Below, in pieces: positions 9,705-23,465 of a DNA stretch of 64,000 nucleotides. The DNA comes from Calendula officinalis. Taxonomy: Eukaryota; Streptophyta; Magnoliopsida; Asterales; Asteraceae. Under the pieces are notes generated by a model, which searched no databases, was not told the origin of the DNA, and saw nothing but the letters and a program-made list of their open reading frames with translations. The stretch covers positions 40,207,257 to 40,271,256 of the forward strand of contig OY970834.1 of assembly GCA_963853835.1 (NCBI GenBank). The letters are read 5' to 3'. Every line of letters starts with the position of its first letter. Position 1 is the stretch's first letter. The translations under genes and the position numbers were made by a program.

Positions 9705-12700
9705 TATAATAAAACAAATAATTTGTATAAGGTATTATATTCATGAACTAGATTCTAAAAAGATGTTATAGTAAGATCATAAATGAAAACTTTGCACAAG
9801 ATTCATGTTGATAACCCTAACCGGCTTATGTCATATTGTCCCATATCCATTCAATAGAGCTTATGGCAGTCACGAAATTCAAACATGTTTTTTTTAATAG
9901 TCGGAGATAACCAATCAAGCCAACTTTGTTGATCTGGCAGGCAAATTCAAGGCACGGTGAAAACTTGTGGAACTAGGAAAACCACGAGATCTCCACGAAT
10001 TTGGATTATTAAACTATAATGAGTAGCTTTGGAGTTGGAGTTTACGGGATTCAGATACAACCTTCTTTCAATATGCACGACTGCTGTTATTAGTAAAACA
10101 TGCAAGTAGTTGGTTATTTTAAATAAGAGAGATGATAGTGTTTTATACTAATTTTTTATATTTATATTCTATTGTATTTGATAAATATAAGTGTACAAAT
10201 CAAATGATGAGATTACAAAAGAGAATTAGTAAATTTTGTATGTCAATCATTTTATGGGTTGAAATATGAAAGAGTTAATTATTCCATAGTATGTTACAGA
10301 GTAAATAAATTCTCGCACATAGTAAAGTATATCTGTAACTCAAAATAATTGTAAACATGGGCTTTCACAGGCCCAATAATTAATGCTAATATTGTGTCTA
10401 AGCCCACATGATATTTGTACCAAGTTTTATGAAATAAAAATATTGCAAGACAATCCTTTGTGGCAAATGTCATAAATCCCAAGGCAATCCTTGGTGGCCA
10501 ATGTCATAAACCCCAAGGCAATCCTTGTTAAGTCCTACCTAATTGGAAAGCTATATGTCATAACTAATGACTGGAATTTAAATGATGATTGGGCGAAGAT
10601 AATGTTGACACTGTTTATAATAAGTCTCTCTAAATTGTTAGAAATTTAATTGTTAATATTTTGCGACTGAAAAAAAAGCATCAAAACGTGTTGATTATGT
10701 TATCTACATCCTTAATACATTAAGTAAAATTATGTGTCAGTATTTAAAAAGTGTCATGGTTAGGTTTTTATTGTCCTTATTTTATTTTTTTATTAACTGA
10801 TTTATAACAAAATCTTAGTGTAATATGTTAAATTTTAAAAGCATAAAAATATTAGATTACGAATAATTTTGAATTTTATATATATATTCAGGGGTGGAAA
10901 TTTTGTAATGGTACACTCGTGATAAGAAAAGGAAAAATATTACTGCCACGCTTAAATTTTGAATACCTGAAAAGAATAAAAGTAAATAATCCTACAGAAT
11001 TTAGACAATTAATTAAAGCATGATGCTGAAAACAATGTAAAGCAAGTGTTACTAACCCACCTAACCAACTTTAACAATATTATCTTTTTGAAATAATATT
11101 AATATTTATTTTTTTATTTTTTTGAACGGCTAGCATTTATTTTATTTCTTTTAAAACAAATAATATTAAAAAGAAACATTATTACACAAAGAGTTATGCT
11201 CCAAATCGGGTGAAGACATTATCGAACCTCGTTTCCGTTACACTCTTCTTGCTGTTAAAAAAAAGTTATGCTCCAAATACTTGTTCCCCGGTCTAATTTA
11301 TCATCTCTAAAATTTCATCAAAAAAATTTATTATCTGATGACAATAAAAAAAACTTATCAAACTTATTTAAATAATTCTTTTTTATTTTTTAAATAACTT
11401 TGAGAATATAGTGACCCTTGTGACCTTATACACTCTATATAGTGACCAGGTATTATGGATAGTGATGTTTCTAAAAGGGTGTTGAGGATCATGACTTCAT
11501 CTTTTGGATTGAAGTGGTGATCAAGATTATTGTAATCATGTTTGTCACTAATATTTACGTTGATTGGTCACAATAATATTCTATGTATTATTTAATAATA
11601 AAAAAGCTGTTTTCATTTATTAATTATAATTAAAAACATTTTAAAATATACTACATGTCTTGATTCTAGAAGAGGGAAAGGAAAAGTGCGTACATATTTC
11701 ATTCTAACCCTTTTTATTTCCTTTGTAATTATTGGTTGCTATGGCAAAAGTATGTATAATTGTGTTTATACAATTCTATAATAATATATATTAATTTAAT
11801 AATTATTTAAAGAATGTGGGCACATTTGTGTGCATTGTGATTTATGCATGCACGATTATGTGGCACACATACGTAGAATCGGTTTTTATTTGGTCCGTAT
11901 CATTTGAACGGCTTAACAAAAATATATGATACTTAGTTAAACGAAAAAATAAAATAACAAATTTAATCGAACATTAATATATCAGCTACACCATTAATTG
12001 AAATTGATAGAAAAATTAGCAAAGAAACGTTGGGATGAATATATTTCATAAGACTAGTGCCAATAGGAGAAGTCACTTTGTTCATCCCTCAACCGATGAG
12101 CTTTTTCCTATTAGTATACCTCATCACTTAGCCCTTATCGGTTCAACACATTGCTTGAAGGAAGACTGGATAAGAGAAATTGGTTGGGCTAAGATAATTA
12201 AATATGGTATTTGATATTTGTGTGTATATATTTTATAATGATAATGTCCAAAAAACTGATGAGATAAAGTATTGATGACATGTGTATGTTCATTAGAGTA
12301 TGAACTCACGTGACATTGATTCGACAAGAAATGATGCCGTCAGTTGCATCAATAATGACACCAGTGTTAGACGTAATTCAAACAGTGTTTATGAAACTAG
12401 ATTGAATATCAAACCAGTCATAGTTCAACCAGAGGTTTCAAAAATGGGACTATATTAATACATAAACTGATAAAGTACAAATTAAAAGGTTTAAAAAGTG
12501 ACCCATTAAACATCCAGTAAAATTAACAAGTTAGGCCCATTTATATGTTAGAACAAATATATCAAACTAATTAATACGTGAGCCACTAATAATAGCATAA
12601 TATGTTATGCCAAGTTAAATTTATAATTAAAAATAATTTTGTGTTTGTTTTAACATGATTTTAATACTCATTTTAAAATAACTCTTCATAATTTAATATT

Positions 12701-13422
12701 CTTATAACATCCATTTACAACCCACAAAATATACTCCAAACTAATCACAATTTAAAAAGAAAAAACAAAGAAAAATCATTTAACTTGATGTTAAACCCAT
12801 TTCGGAGACACAATTAGCGCAAGGGACGATGTCATTTATCGGATTTTGGCGTGGCCATAGCTCATTTGGTGAGCCTTTGGCTAATCCACACCTTATCCTA
12901 CCTATTATACATTTGTGGTACCACTTATACTTTTCACGGAAATTTCTATTTTGCCCCCTAAAATTCTTGATATTTACATTTTGAGGATAAATGGTTAGCT
13001 GGTAATTTGCCCCCTAAAATTCTTGATATTTACATTTTGAGGATAGGAAGTTAATTTTCATACCACAAATATTGATGCCTATACCACGATGTACAACTAT
13101 TTCTGCAGAATGTACAACCACATAATGCATTTGTTGTGGTACATGAGTTGAAACATGTGGTGCAAAAATCACTACCTTTGAGGATAAGTTAGTAGGGTTT
13201 TTTCACATCATGGTACTACGACCTAGGATGGGGTATGACATTGACGTAAAGCCCCCTAAAATTATTGATAATTACATTTTGAGGATTCTCTGGTATAAGG
13301 ATGGTTGTTCTTCTAGCATTATTTATTCATAATGAATAATGTTTTAAATCATGGGCGTTTAAATAAATTATTTATTAACATGTCGTTAGTTGTTTGTTTC
13401 TAGTTGTGTACTAATATTTATA

Positions 13423-13983
13423 CAGTAAAATCTCCATAAATTAATAAGGTTGGGACTATGATATTTTATTAATTTAGTGAGATATTAATTTATCGATAAA
13501 TTAATAAATTATTAATTTAAAGATAATATTATTATAAAATCAACTTATGTAATACGTATTCACATATTCACAGGATCTTCAAAATTCTGCATCACATTCA
13601 CATTCGGAAAGAAGCATTGCAAACGGCAACAACTCTTCACAACTTCTTGTTACAATACGAGAATACAATGCCTCAACTCTTAAGTGCAATTGAGAGATTT
13701 AAAGATGAACTCAATATAGAATTGAAGTTCACAAAAAAATAAGTGACTATAAATTCATTTTTTACTTGATAACTCTAGAATTTTGGAATTTTATTTTAGT
13801 AATTATTAATTTATAATATGGTTGAGACTAATATATTTACATTAGGATTTTAAAAAAATTATTATCTTATTATTTTATCGATTGAGGTCCGATTTTGTAC
13901 TAGTCCCAAGTTGGGACCGGATAAATTATTAATTTTATCGAGGTTATTAATTTATCGAGTATTAATTTATAGAGGTTTTACTG
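13423..13983 (+). mobile_element. Pogo/Emigrant-like element, second copy
   Basis: Duplicate of the 7566-8126 element carried by tandem unit 2, with the same ends and the same transposase relic at 13575-13742. Confidence 0.8.
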
Positions 13984-14297
13984 TAAATTCATACTCTTGT
14001 CTAATGATGTTTTTAATATTTAGTTATACTACAAAATTAAAAAAAAAATACTACACCCACAAAAACTAAATCAATAATTTATTAGGTTTTTAAATAGGTA
14101 TGTGTATAAAACCAAACATTATATAGTAAACAAATAACAAGCAAAAATATTTTTTGATTTATAATCCTACAACAAAGCGTGATATTTCATACCTTCGTTC
14201 TCTAACAATAGTTGTGATTGATATAGTTTATGTGATTGGACTGTTACATAAATTTATTTGGGCTTTATGTGATTGAAATAGTTGTGCATGCTGCAAC

Positions 14298-14889
14298 TAG
14301 AGGTGCACAAACCGGTTATTTACGAAAACCGGATCGGATTTTTAACCGAACCGGTTTTGGTCAACTCCGGTCAAAACCGGTTTTGTCCAAACCGCTTCGG
14401 TTTTGGAACCGGTTTCACACACGAAAACAAAAACCGGTCCAAACCGGATCGGATCGGTTTCAAACCGGATCGGATCGGTTTGGTCGGATCGGATCGGATC
14501 GGTTTGGTCGGATCGGATCGGATCGGTTTTCGGTTAAAAACCGGATTTACCGAAAACCGGTTTGAAAACCGGTTTTGAAACCGGTTTTTTGTCCGGTTTT
14601 GTAACCGGTTCGGGCATAACGGCTATATTTCGAACGGTAGAATTGTAACGGCTCTTTTTTCTAACGGTAGAATTGTAACGGCTATATTTTTTGGGCAAAA
14701 CCGGTTTAAAAAACCGGTTCGGACAAATCCGGTAAAAAACCGGTTAAAAAACCGATCCGCTCGCTAAAAGGCCAAACCGGTTGGGAACCGCCGGTTTGTG
14801 TCTGATCCGGTATTTTCGACTAAAAAACCGGTTTTAAACCGGTTTTTAAACCGGTTCGGTTAAAAATCCGGTTTGGTTGTGCACCTCTA
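14298..14889. mobile_element. CCGG-rich hAT-like element, second copy
   Basis: Duplicate of the 8441-9032 element carried by tandem unit 2. It is part of the segmental duplication, not an independent insertion. Confidence 0.8.
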
Positions 14890-15298
14890 GCTGCAGCTGC
14901 TGCTGCATTATTAGCTTGTTATTTTAAGTTTTAAATATAAGATATGTGGCCCAAATATTTTATATACAGTAAAGATAAAAAAATATATATAGATATAGAC
15001 TAGCATATTATAAATATTCTTTTTACAAAGTAAATAAATAAAAATTAGTAAGTGCTAATATTATCAAACTAGAGTATTCTTACTAATAATAATACATCCG
15101 CATACTCTAAAGTTTCGTTATACCACAAGATACAATGCAATACAAGAATTTGTCTTCTATAAATTGATAAATATGTCGTTATCTTTACATGGTGTGCTTT
15201 CCATCTAGAGTTTCATAACAAGATTACAACCCAAAAGTAGCAAATGGATTTTTTTTTCTCCTACCACAACTCGTTATCAAGAAAAGAGAAGTATTATA

Positions 15299-15561
15299 CT
15301 CCATTCGTCCCACAAAAAACTTACTATTTCACTCTAAATTTGTGTCCCACAAAAACCTTCTCATTTCTCATATTTGATGGGCTCCACACAATAAACATTT
15401 ATTAATAATAAAGACTCCACCACTAATATCCACTAATTATCTTTCTCTCTCCAATCCAACCTTATATTTTAATCAAAAGTATTATTAATGACCTCACCAC
15501 TAAATATCACCTAAAAACTTGTGCAAAAGCTAAATGAGAAGTTTTTTTTAGGGACGGGGAG
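15299..15561. mobile_element. Stowaway-like MITE, second copy
   Basis: Duplicate of the 9442-9704 MITE carried by tandem unit 2. Confidence 0.85.
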
Positions 15562-16302
15562 TATAATAAAACAAATAATTTGTATAAGGTATTATATTCA
15601 TGAACTAGATTCTAAAAAGATGTTATAGTAAGATCATAAATGAAAACTTTGCACAAGATTCATGTTGATAACCCTAACCGGCTTATGTCATATTGTCCCA
15701 TATCCATTCAATAGAGCTTATGGCAGTCACGAAATTCAAACATGTTTTTTTTAATAGTCGGAGATAACCAATCAAGCCAACTTTGTTGATCTGGCAGGCA
15801 AATTCAAGGCACGGTGAAAACTTGTGGAACTAGGAAAACCACGAGATCTCCACGAATTTGGATTATTAAACTATAATGAGTAGCTTTGGAGTTGGAGTTT
15901 ACGGGATTCAGATACAACCTTCTTTCAATATGCACGACTGCTGTTATTAGTAAAACATGCAAGTAGTTGGTTATTTTAAATAAGAGAGATGATAGTGTTT
16001 TATACTAATTTTTTATATTTATATTCTATTGTATTTGATAAATATAAGTGTACAAATCAAATGATGAGATTACAAAAGAGAATTAGTAAATTTTGTATGT
16101 CAATCATTTTATGGGTTGAAATATGAAAGAGTTAATTATTCCATAGTATGTTACAGAGTAAATAAATTCTCGCACATAGTAAAGTATATCTGTAACTCAA
16201 AATAATTGTAAACATGGGCTTTCACAGGCCCAATAATTAATGCTAATATTGTGTCTAAGCCCACATGATATTTGTACCAAGTTTTATGAAATAAAAATAT
16301 TG

Positions 16303-19300
16303 CAAGACAATCCTTTGTGGCAAATGTCATAAATCCCAAGGCAATCCTTGGTGGCCAATGTCATAAACCCCAAGGCAATCCTTGTTAAGTCCTACCTAAT
16401 TGGAAAGCTATATGTCATAACTAATGACTGGAATTTAAATGATGATTGGGCGAAGATAATGTTGACACTGTTTATAATAAGTCTCTCTAAATTGTTAGAA
16501 ATTTAATTGTTAATATTTTGCGACTGAAAAAAAAGCATCAAAACGTGTTGATTATGTTATCTACATCCTTAATACATTAAGTAAAATTATGTGTCAGTAT
16601 TTAAAAAGTGTCATGGTTAGGTTTTTATTGTCCTTATTTTATTTTTTTATTAACTGATTTATAACAAAATCTTAGTGTAATATGTTAAATTTTAAAAGCA
16701 TAAAAATATTAGATTACGAATAATTTTGAATTTTATATATATATTCAGGGGTGGAAATTTTGTAATGGTACACTCGTGATAAGAAAAGGAAAAATATTAC
16801 TGCCACGCTTAAATTTTGAATACCTGAAAAGAATAAAAGTAAATAATCCTACAGAATTTAGACAATTAATTAAAGCATGATGCTGAAAACAATGTAAAGC
16901 AAGTGTTACTAACCCACCTAACCAACTTTAACAATATTATCTTTTTGAAATAATATTAATATTTATTTTTTTATTTTTTTGAACGGCTAGCATTTATTTT
17001 ATTTCTTTTAAAACAAATAATATTAAAAAGAAACATTATTACACAAAGAGTTATGCTCCAAATCGGGTGAAGACATTATCGAACCTCGTTTCCGTTACAC
17101 TCTTCTTGCTGTTAAAAAAAAGTTATGCTCCAAATACTTGTTCCCCGGTCTAATTTATCATCTCTAAAATTTCATCAAAAAAATTTATTATCTGATGACA
17201 ATAAAAAAAACTTATCAAACTTATTTAAATAATTCTTTTTTATTTTTTAAATAACTTTGAGAATATAGTGACCCTTGTGACCTTATACACTCTATATAGT
17301 GACCAGGTATTATGGATAGTGATGTTTCTAAAAGGGTGTTGAGGATCATGACTTCATCTTTTGGATTGAAGTGGTGATCAAGATTATTGTAATCATGTTT
17401 GTCACTAATATTTACGTTGATTGGTCACAATAATATTCTATGTATTATTTAATAATAAAAAAGCTGTTTTCATTTATTAATTATAATTAAAAACATTTTA
17501 AAATATACTACATGTCTTGATTCTAGAAGAGGGAAAGGAAAAGTGCGTACATATTTCATTCTAACCCTTTTTATTTCCTTTGTAATTATTGGTTGCTATG
17601 GCAAAAGTATGTATAATTGTGTTTATACAATTCTATAATAATATATATTAATTTAATAATTATTTAAAGAATGTGGGCACATTTGTGTGCATTGTGATTT
17701 ATGCATGCACGATTATGTGGCACACATACGTAGAATCGGTTTTTATTTGGTCCGTATCATTTGAACGGCTTAACAAAAATATATGATACTTAGTTAAACG
17801 AAAAAATAAAATAACAAATTTAATCGAACATTAATATATCAGCTACACCATTAATTGAAATTGATAGAAAAATTAGCAAAGAAACGTTGGGATGAATATA
17901 TTTCATAAGACTAGTGCCAATAGGAGAAGTCACTTTGTTCATCCCTCAACCGATGAGCTTTTTCCTATTAGTATACCTCATCACTTAGCCCTTATCGGTT
18001 CAACACATTGCTTGAAGGAAGACTGGATAAGAGAAATTGGTTGGGCTAAGATAATTAAATATGGTATTTGATATTTGTGTGTATATATTTTATAATGATA
18101 ATGTCCAAAAAACTGATGAGATAAAGTATTGATGACATGTGTATGTTCATTAGAGTATGAACTCACGTGACATTGATTCGACAAGAAATGATGCCGTCAG
18201 TTGCATCAATAATGACACCAGTGTTAGACGTAATTCAAACAGTGTTTATGAAACTAGATTGAATATCAAACCAGTCATAGTTCAACCAGAGGTTTCAAAA
18301 ATGGGACTATATTAATACATAAACTGATAAAGTACAAATTAAAAGGTTTAAAAAGTGACCCATTAAACATCCAGTAAAATTAACAAGTTAGGCCCATTTA
18401 TATGTTAGAACAAATATATCAAACTAATTAATACGTGAGCCACTAATAATAGCATAATATGTTATGCCAAGTTAAATTTATAATTAAAAATAATTTTGTG
18501 TTTGTTTTAACATGATTTTAATACTCATTTTAAAATAACTCTTCATAATTTAATATTCTTATAACATCCATTTACAACCCACAAAATATACTCCAAACTA
18601 ATCACAATTTAAAAAGAAAAAACAAAGAAAAATCATTTAACTTGATGTTAAACCCATTTCGGAGACACAATTAGCGCAAGGGACGATGTCATTTATCGGA
18701 TTTTGGCGTGGCCATAGCTCATTTGGTGAGCCTTTGGCTAATCCACACCTTATCCTACCTATTATACATTTGTGGTACCACTTATACTTTTCACGGAAAT
18801 TTCTATTTTGCCCCCTAAAATTCTTGATATTTACATTTTGAGGATAAATGGTTAGCTGGTAATTTGCCCCCTAAAATTCTTGATATTTACATTTTGAGGA
18901 TAGGAAGTTAATTTTCATACCACAAATATTGATGCCTATACCACGATGTACAACTATTTCTGCAGAATGTACAACCACATAATGCATTTGTTGTGGTACA
19001 TGAGTTGAAACATGTGGTGCAAAAATCACTACCTTTGAGGATAAGTTAGTAGGGTTTTTTCACATCATGGTACTACGACCTAGGATGGGGTATGACATTG
19101 ACGTAAAGCCCCCTAAAATTATTGATAATTACATTTTGAGGATTCTCTGGTATAAGGATGGTTGTTCTTCTAGCATTATTTATTCATAATGAATAATGTT
19201 TTAAATCATGGGCGTTTAAATAAATTATTTATTAACATGTCGTTAGTTGTTTGTTTCTAGTTGTGTACTAATATTTATACAGTAAAATCTCCATAAATTA

Positions 19301-19753
19301 ATAAGGTTGGGACTATGATATTTTATTAATTTAGTGAGATATTAATTTATCGATAAATTAATAAATTATTAATTTAAAGATAATATTATTATAAAATCAA
19401 CTTATGTAATACGTATTCACATATTCACAGGATCTTCAAAATTCTGCATCACATTCACATTCGGAAAGAAGCATTGCAAACGGCAACAACTCTTCACAAC
19501 TTCTTGTTACAATACGAGAATACAATGCCTCAACTCTTAAGTGCAATTGAGAGATTTAAAGATGAACTCAATATAGAATTGAAGTTCACAAAAAAATAAG
19601 TGACTATAAATTCATTTTTTACTTGATAACTCTAGAATTTTGGAATTTTATTTTAGTAATTATTAATTTATAGTATGGTTGAGACTAATATATTTACATT
19701 AGGATTTTAAAAAAATTATTATCTTATTATTTTATCGATTGAGGTCCGATTTT
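16303..19753. repeat. Tandem unit copy 3, truncated (3,451 bp)
   Basis: Third copy, collinear with the others until 'gaggtccgatttt' at 19753, after which the sequence changes to unrelated DNA. One substitution (tatagtatgg for tataatatgg, near 19672) separates it from copies 1 and 2. The break lies inside the pogo/Emigrant-like element. Confidence 0.95.
19280..19753 (+). mobile_element. Pogo/Emigrant-like element, 3'-truncated copy
   Basis: Left end and transposase relic (19432-19599) are present; the right terminal inverted repeat is missing because tandem unit 3 stops within the element. A Stowaway MITE begins ten bases further on. Confidence 0.75.
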
Positions 19754-19762
19754 AAGTACATA

Positions 19763-20075
19763 CTACCTCCGTATCAAAATAAGTGATATATCTTCCATTT
19801 AGGGGTGGAACAAAATAAGTGATACACTTCTAAAAATTTTCATATTTGGTAAAAAAGTGGGACCCAACATTCACTAACTATCTACTTTAATAAAGTAAAA
19901 TTACCTTTGTACCCTTACTTTTAACTTTAAATATCATTAATATTACTTTTTTCAGAAGAAGTGAGACTCAGTATCCACTAACTATGTACTTCAATTTATC
20001 TTAACTTACATTTTAATCTTTTGCCTCAAAAACCGTGAAATCTCAAATGTATCACTTATTTTGATACGGAGGTAG
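19763..20075. mobile_element. Stowaway-like MITE (CTACCTCCGTATC family)
   Basis: Inverted ends CTACCTCCGTATCAAAATAA and its complement ending CGGAGGTAG, with flanking TA on both sides. The sub-terminal motif 'aaaataagtgataca' is shared with the MITEs at 26163 and 38921, so these are one family. No coding capacity. Confidence 0.88.
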
Positions 20076-20137
20076 TATATCAATTACGCAAAGTTATATG
20101 AGCAATTATTTTAATCTCGAGACGAGTAAAAATAATA

Positions 20138-20334
20138 TTCCCTCCGTCCCAAAATTATTGTCTACATTTGAATATCATACAATTTAAAAAAAATGCATTT
20201 ATTACACTGTACAACCAATAGAATTTTATCTTTATCACCTAAGTGTTTTTTGATTGGTTGAATATTAAGTGAACAGTCATTTTGGGATATTTAAAAAAGG
20301 AAACATGAACCATAAAAATGGGACGTAGGGAGTA
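20138..20334. mobile_element. Stowaway-like MITE, short
   Basis: Starts TTCCCTCCGTCCCAAAATTA and ends near GGGACGTAGGGAGTAA. It is about 200 bp with TA flanks; the ends are imperfect, so boundaries are accurate to a few bases. Confidence 0.7.
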
Positions 20335-20452
20335 ATAACAGTAGCATATAGAAAGAAAATTTTATAACATGGATACAAAGTTAAACCAAGACCTAAAAAC
20401 CTTATATTTACAATGAAGTAATAAGATGAATTCGACATAAATAGCAGGATTA

Positions 20453-20929
20453 TAGGGGTGTAACAAGTCGAGCTTGTAACGAGCTACTAAAGCTTGAGCT
20501 CGTTTGTATCGAGTTCCAACTTATACTAATTTGAGCTTGAGTTGAGCTCGAACATAAAACAATACTCGATTAATCTCACGATCCGAGCCTAATAATTCAA
20601 TACTCGAATCGGCTCGTTAGAAAGCTCGTTAACGAGCTGGAGGATCTTAACGAATCGATCCTAACGAGCCGAACAAGTGGTGTATACAATAAATACAAAT
20701 GCTGATACAATAAGTATAAGAATATACATATATTAATAGGGGTGTTAACCAGTAGAGTAATTAGCGAGCTTTTTAAGTTTGTAAATTAGTTCATTTCAAA
20801 AAGTATGGAATCATAACGAGTATCGAACTCGAGCACAATTTTAAAATCTTATTCGAGCTCGAGGCAATTACTTATTAAACGAACCGAGTTCAATTTTCTA
20901 GATATTCGAGTCCATCACTAAGACCCCTA
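20453..20929. mobile_element. hAT-like elements with CGAGCTCG-rich interior (probably nested or tandem)
   Basis: Two TAGGGGTGT-type left ends occur at 20453 and 20737, and one right end (CCCCTA) at 20929. Both interiors are rich in CGAGCTCG, AACGAGC and TCGAG motifs. No matching 8-bp duplication was found for either pairing, so the boundaries and the one-or-two-element question are unresolved. Confidence 0.5.
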
Positions 20930-21742
20930 AAAATTAGGAATGAATAACATTTCTCTAGTCATAATATTTGACCTGAGGGCTGAGTTAGTGATGCAAGTTT
21001 AGTTTTAGATCATGTTTCATCAATTCATAAACTCCATTGTTACGAAATTAAAAACAAAAATCAGATGCTGCAAAATTCTGCACAGACCCTTAACTTGATT
21101 TCAATGTCACATTTGCATCATGAACAGATCATACTTGAATCCTGCAACAAACATATTACTGGAAGCAATTGAAGAATTAAAAAAGAAAACCTAAATAATC
21201 GAGAAGAATCGCTTTAACCTGATGCAAATGAACGATCTGCGTCTTAAATCTTACAATTTCAAAACCGAGATCGAAACATAAAATCTTACTTGATTCGAAG
21301 ACGGTGACTGCAACGAATAAAATCTGTGAGATTTCTGTCGCTTTTTTTCTTCTCGCATGAAATCCAACTGAATCAGCCGCATATCTATCTAACTATCGAT
21401 CGTAATGAGATATGGATTTAGAGGTGAAAGTGAAGTTATTAGAACATTGAGGGTAGAAAATGGAAATATAGATGGTTTCCTAGAAAGTGACATTTTTAGT
21501 CATGGAGATCAAAAGATATGAAAACGATCCCTACTGACGACCCGGTCCATATAACAGAAAGCCAGAAGAGCAACAGCTGGCTGCTGATTGCAAAAGGGAA
21601 TGGAGCCACTGTTCTATACCGCGTCGTTTTAAATAAAAACTTACCATCTTTTAAAAAAAAAAAAAATAATATTCTCTTATATATAATTCTATAAATTATT
21701 GCAAAAATATTCTAAAGAAAATGACATAAAATCTTAATAATC
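20930..21742. other. Intergenic sequence, no gene seen
   Basis: Mixed-composition sequence. Around 21060-21330 it is less AT-rich and resembles the 5' part of a gene (purine-rich stretches, scattered splice-like motifs), but no frame longer than about 50 codons or known domain is visible. Confidence 0.35.
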
Positions 21743-21750
21743 CTTTTACT

Positions 21751-22419
21751 TAGGGGTGAGCATAAAAATCGAAAAACCGAACCGAACCCGAAAACCCCGA
21801 AAAAACCGAACCGAAAAAACCGAACCATTTGAAAAACCGACATCAACGGTTTTGATTTTTAGAAAACCCGAATGTTTGGGGCGGTTTTCGGGGGCATATG
21901 AAAAACCAAACCGAAAAACCCGCCCCGCCTTTATGTATATTTCAAGTTTTATAAAAATATTCTTATATTTTTAAAAGATTTAATATAAATTTATTTGCAA
22001 AAGGAAAGCAACCATGCACTGAAACTTCTATGGATGAAGACATTGACTAAGATTGTTGCGAAAGATGGTTGGATGTTATTATATTATTAATTTTTTTCAG
22101 CTTATGTTAGTTGAATTTATTATTACATTATATTAAACTTACTAGTTGTTTTTTTATTTATAATGAAATGAGTTAAGGTTTGTAAGTTTGAATCATAATA
22201 TTAGTTTTTAAGGTAACAAATTGGTAAATTTAAAGGAAACTAGAAAACCGAAAAAAACCCGAAACCGAACCGAAAAACCCGAAATCGAATCGAAAAACCC
22301 GAAAAACCGAAACCGAAAAACCCGAAACCGAACGGGGTGTAATTCACAAAACCCGAACTTTCGGGGCGGGGTTTGGTTTTAGTTAAAAACCGCCCCAAAC
22401 CGCCCCATACTCACCCCTA
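21751..22419. mobile_element. hAT-like element with CCGAAAAACCC-rich interior
   Basis: Ends TAGGGGTGAGCATAAAAATC and ...CATACTCACCCCTA are inverted. A perfect 8-bp direct duplication, cttttact, flanks it (21743-21750 and 22420-22427). The two flanks of the interior are made of AACCGAACCGAAAAACCC runs, while the middle (about 21930-22230) is unique AT-rich DNA. The 72-codon frame starting in it is a low-complexity artefact. Confidence 0.88.
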
Positions 22420-22427
22420 CTTTTACT

Positions 22428-23364
22428 TAATAATACCATTAATAAAAAATATCAATCACATGTTCAGTTTATATTCTTGAAGTAATATGAATTACTTTAT
22501 AGTCGTTTGTTAAATGCATGATTTGTTAACTTTAAGAAAAGTGTAGACGAAAATGTAAGATCTTAATGAGATTATATAGGTGAATGTTTATCCTTTTTGG
22601 TATATCTATAAATATAATAAGAAATATACGTACTTGCAGTTAATTGTACAAATTTTGTGTGCAACTACATTACGATCCATTTCCCTTACGATATTTTAAA
22701 GATCGTATACAATTCAATCATATTGTTGCATGCAATATCCGTATTACTCCGAGGTTAAAATGAACAAATAAGCAACCTAATTAATGAATTTATATGTTTT
22801 ATCAATAAGTTAAAATGAGACCCATGTACGAGAAAAACACTCTTAACAATTGTTGTTAATTGAGGTTTACCCCTCTTATCTGGCATAGGAAACTTCTTAG
22901 TTATCAGTCGCTTAAGTTTTTTTATGCAAAGACCCCTGAAATCCCTCTTCTATGTTTTGACAATAATTACTTTTTCAACCCCTTCTTCTAATTATTTTCA
23001 TACATGCCCTTTAAGTATGCAGACTTACTAAGGCCCCTCCCAACAATCCAACATGCATCTCATTATTCTCATCCCTAAATGCAATAAAAGTTTTATGTAT
23101 TTATGTGTTGCCTAAATTTGAAGAATTCTAATTAGTCTCTAATCAATTCAACTTTTGATTCCGAATGTTGGAAAGCATTGCTCTATTCGGCTTCATGTTA
23201 TGCTCAAGTTTAAGGACTTGGATGACAAACACATGATAGTTTTAGGGAGGTATATAAAAATAGTTTCACTAATTTAATTTGAGGACAAAATAGTCATTTA
23301 AAAGCTTTGAATAGAAGAACATCTTCTGTCATCCATTTCACTTGTCTTTTGCTCACTCAAATAC
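22428..23364 (+). other. Upstream region of the ERF gene
   Basis: About 0.9 kb without coding signs, which should hold the promoter of the ERF gene at 23466. No specific operator-like element can be assigned with confidence. Confidence 0.4.
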
Positions 23365-23370
23365 TATAAA
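23365..23370 (+). promoter_or_regulatory. TATA box of the ERF gene
   Basis: TATAAA in the context 'actataaatcc', 101 bases before the ATG. This would place transcription start near 23395-23400 and give a 5' leader of about 70 bases. Inferred from position and sequence only. Confidence 0.6.
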
Positions 23371-23465
23371 TCCACAATATGCTCTTCTTCAACATCACTT
23401 ATTTCAATTCCCAAGTTTTATTTGTTTAGTAACTAAAAAAACATTCATAGAAGTTTGATTACCCG

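Larger units (their letters stand above)
4589..10445. repeat. Tandem unit copy 1 (5,857 bp)
   Basis: First complete copy of a head-to-tail duplication with period 5,857. The left boundary is 'caagacaatcc' at 4589, and the same sequence recurs at 10446 and 16303. The bases before 4589 differ from those before 10446. It holds no host gene. Recognisable contents are a small T-run-ended repeat (5260-5407), triplicated 35-39-bp direct repeats (7094-7430), a pogo/Emigrant-like element (7566-8126), a CCGG-rich hAT-like element (8441-9032) and a Stowaway-like MITE (9442-9704). Copies 1 and 2 look identical by eye, so the event is recent or an assembly artefact. Confidence 0.95.
10446..16302. repeat. 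Tandem unit copy 2 (5,857 bp)
   Basis: Second complete copy, directly abutting copy 1 without spacer. By eye the sequence is indistinguishable from copy 1 and holds the same elements, each shifted by 5,857. Confidence 0.95.

Noticed and set aside
4589..19753. A giant LTR retrotransposon as explanation for the 5,857-bp repeats
   Set aside because: No TG...CA ends, primer site or polypurine tract at the unit boundaries, and three adjoining copies without an internal region.
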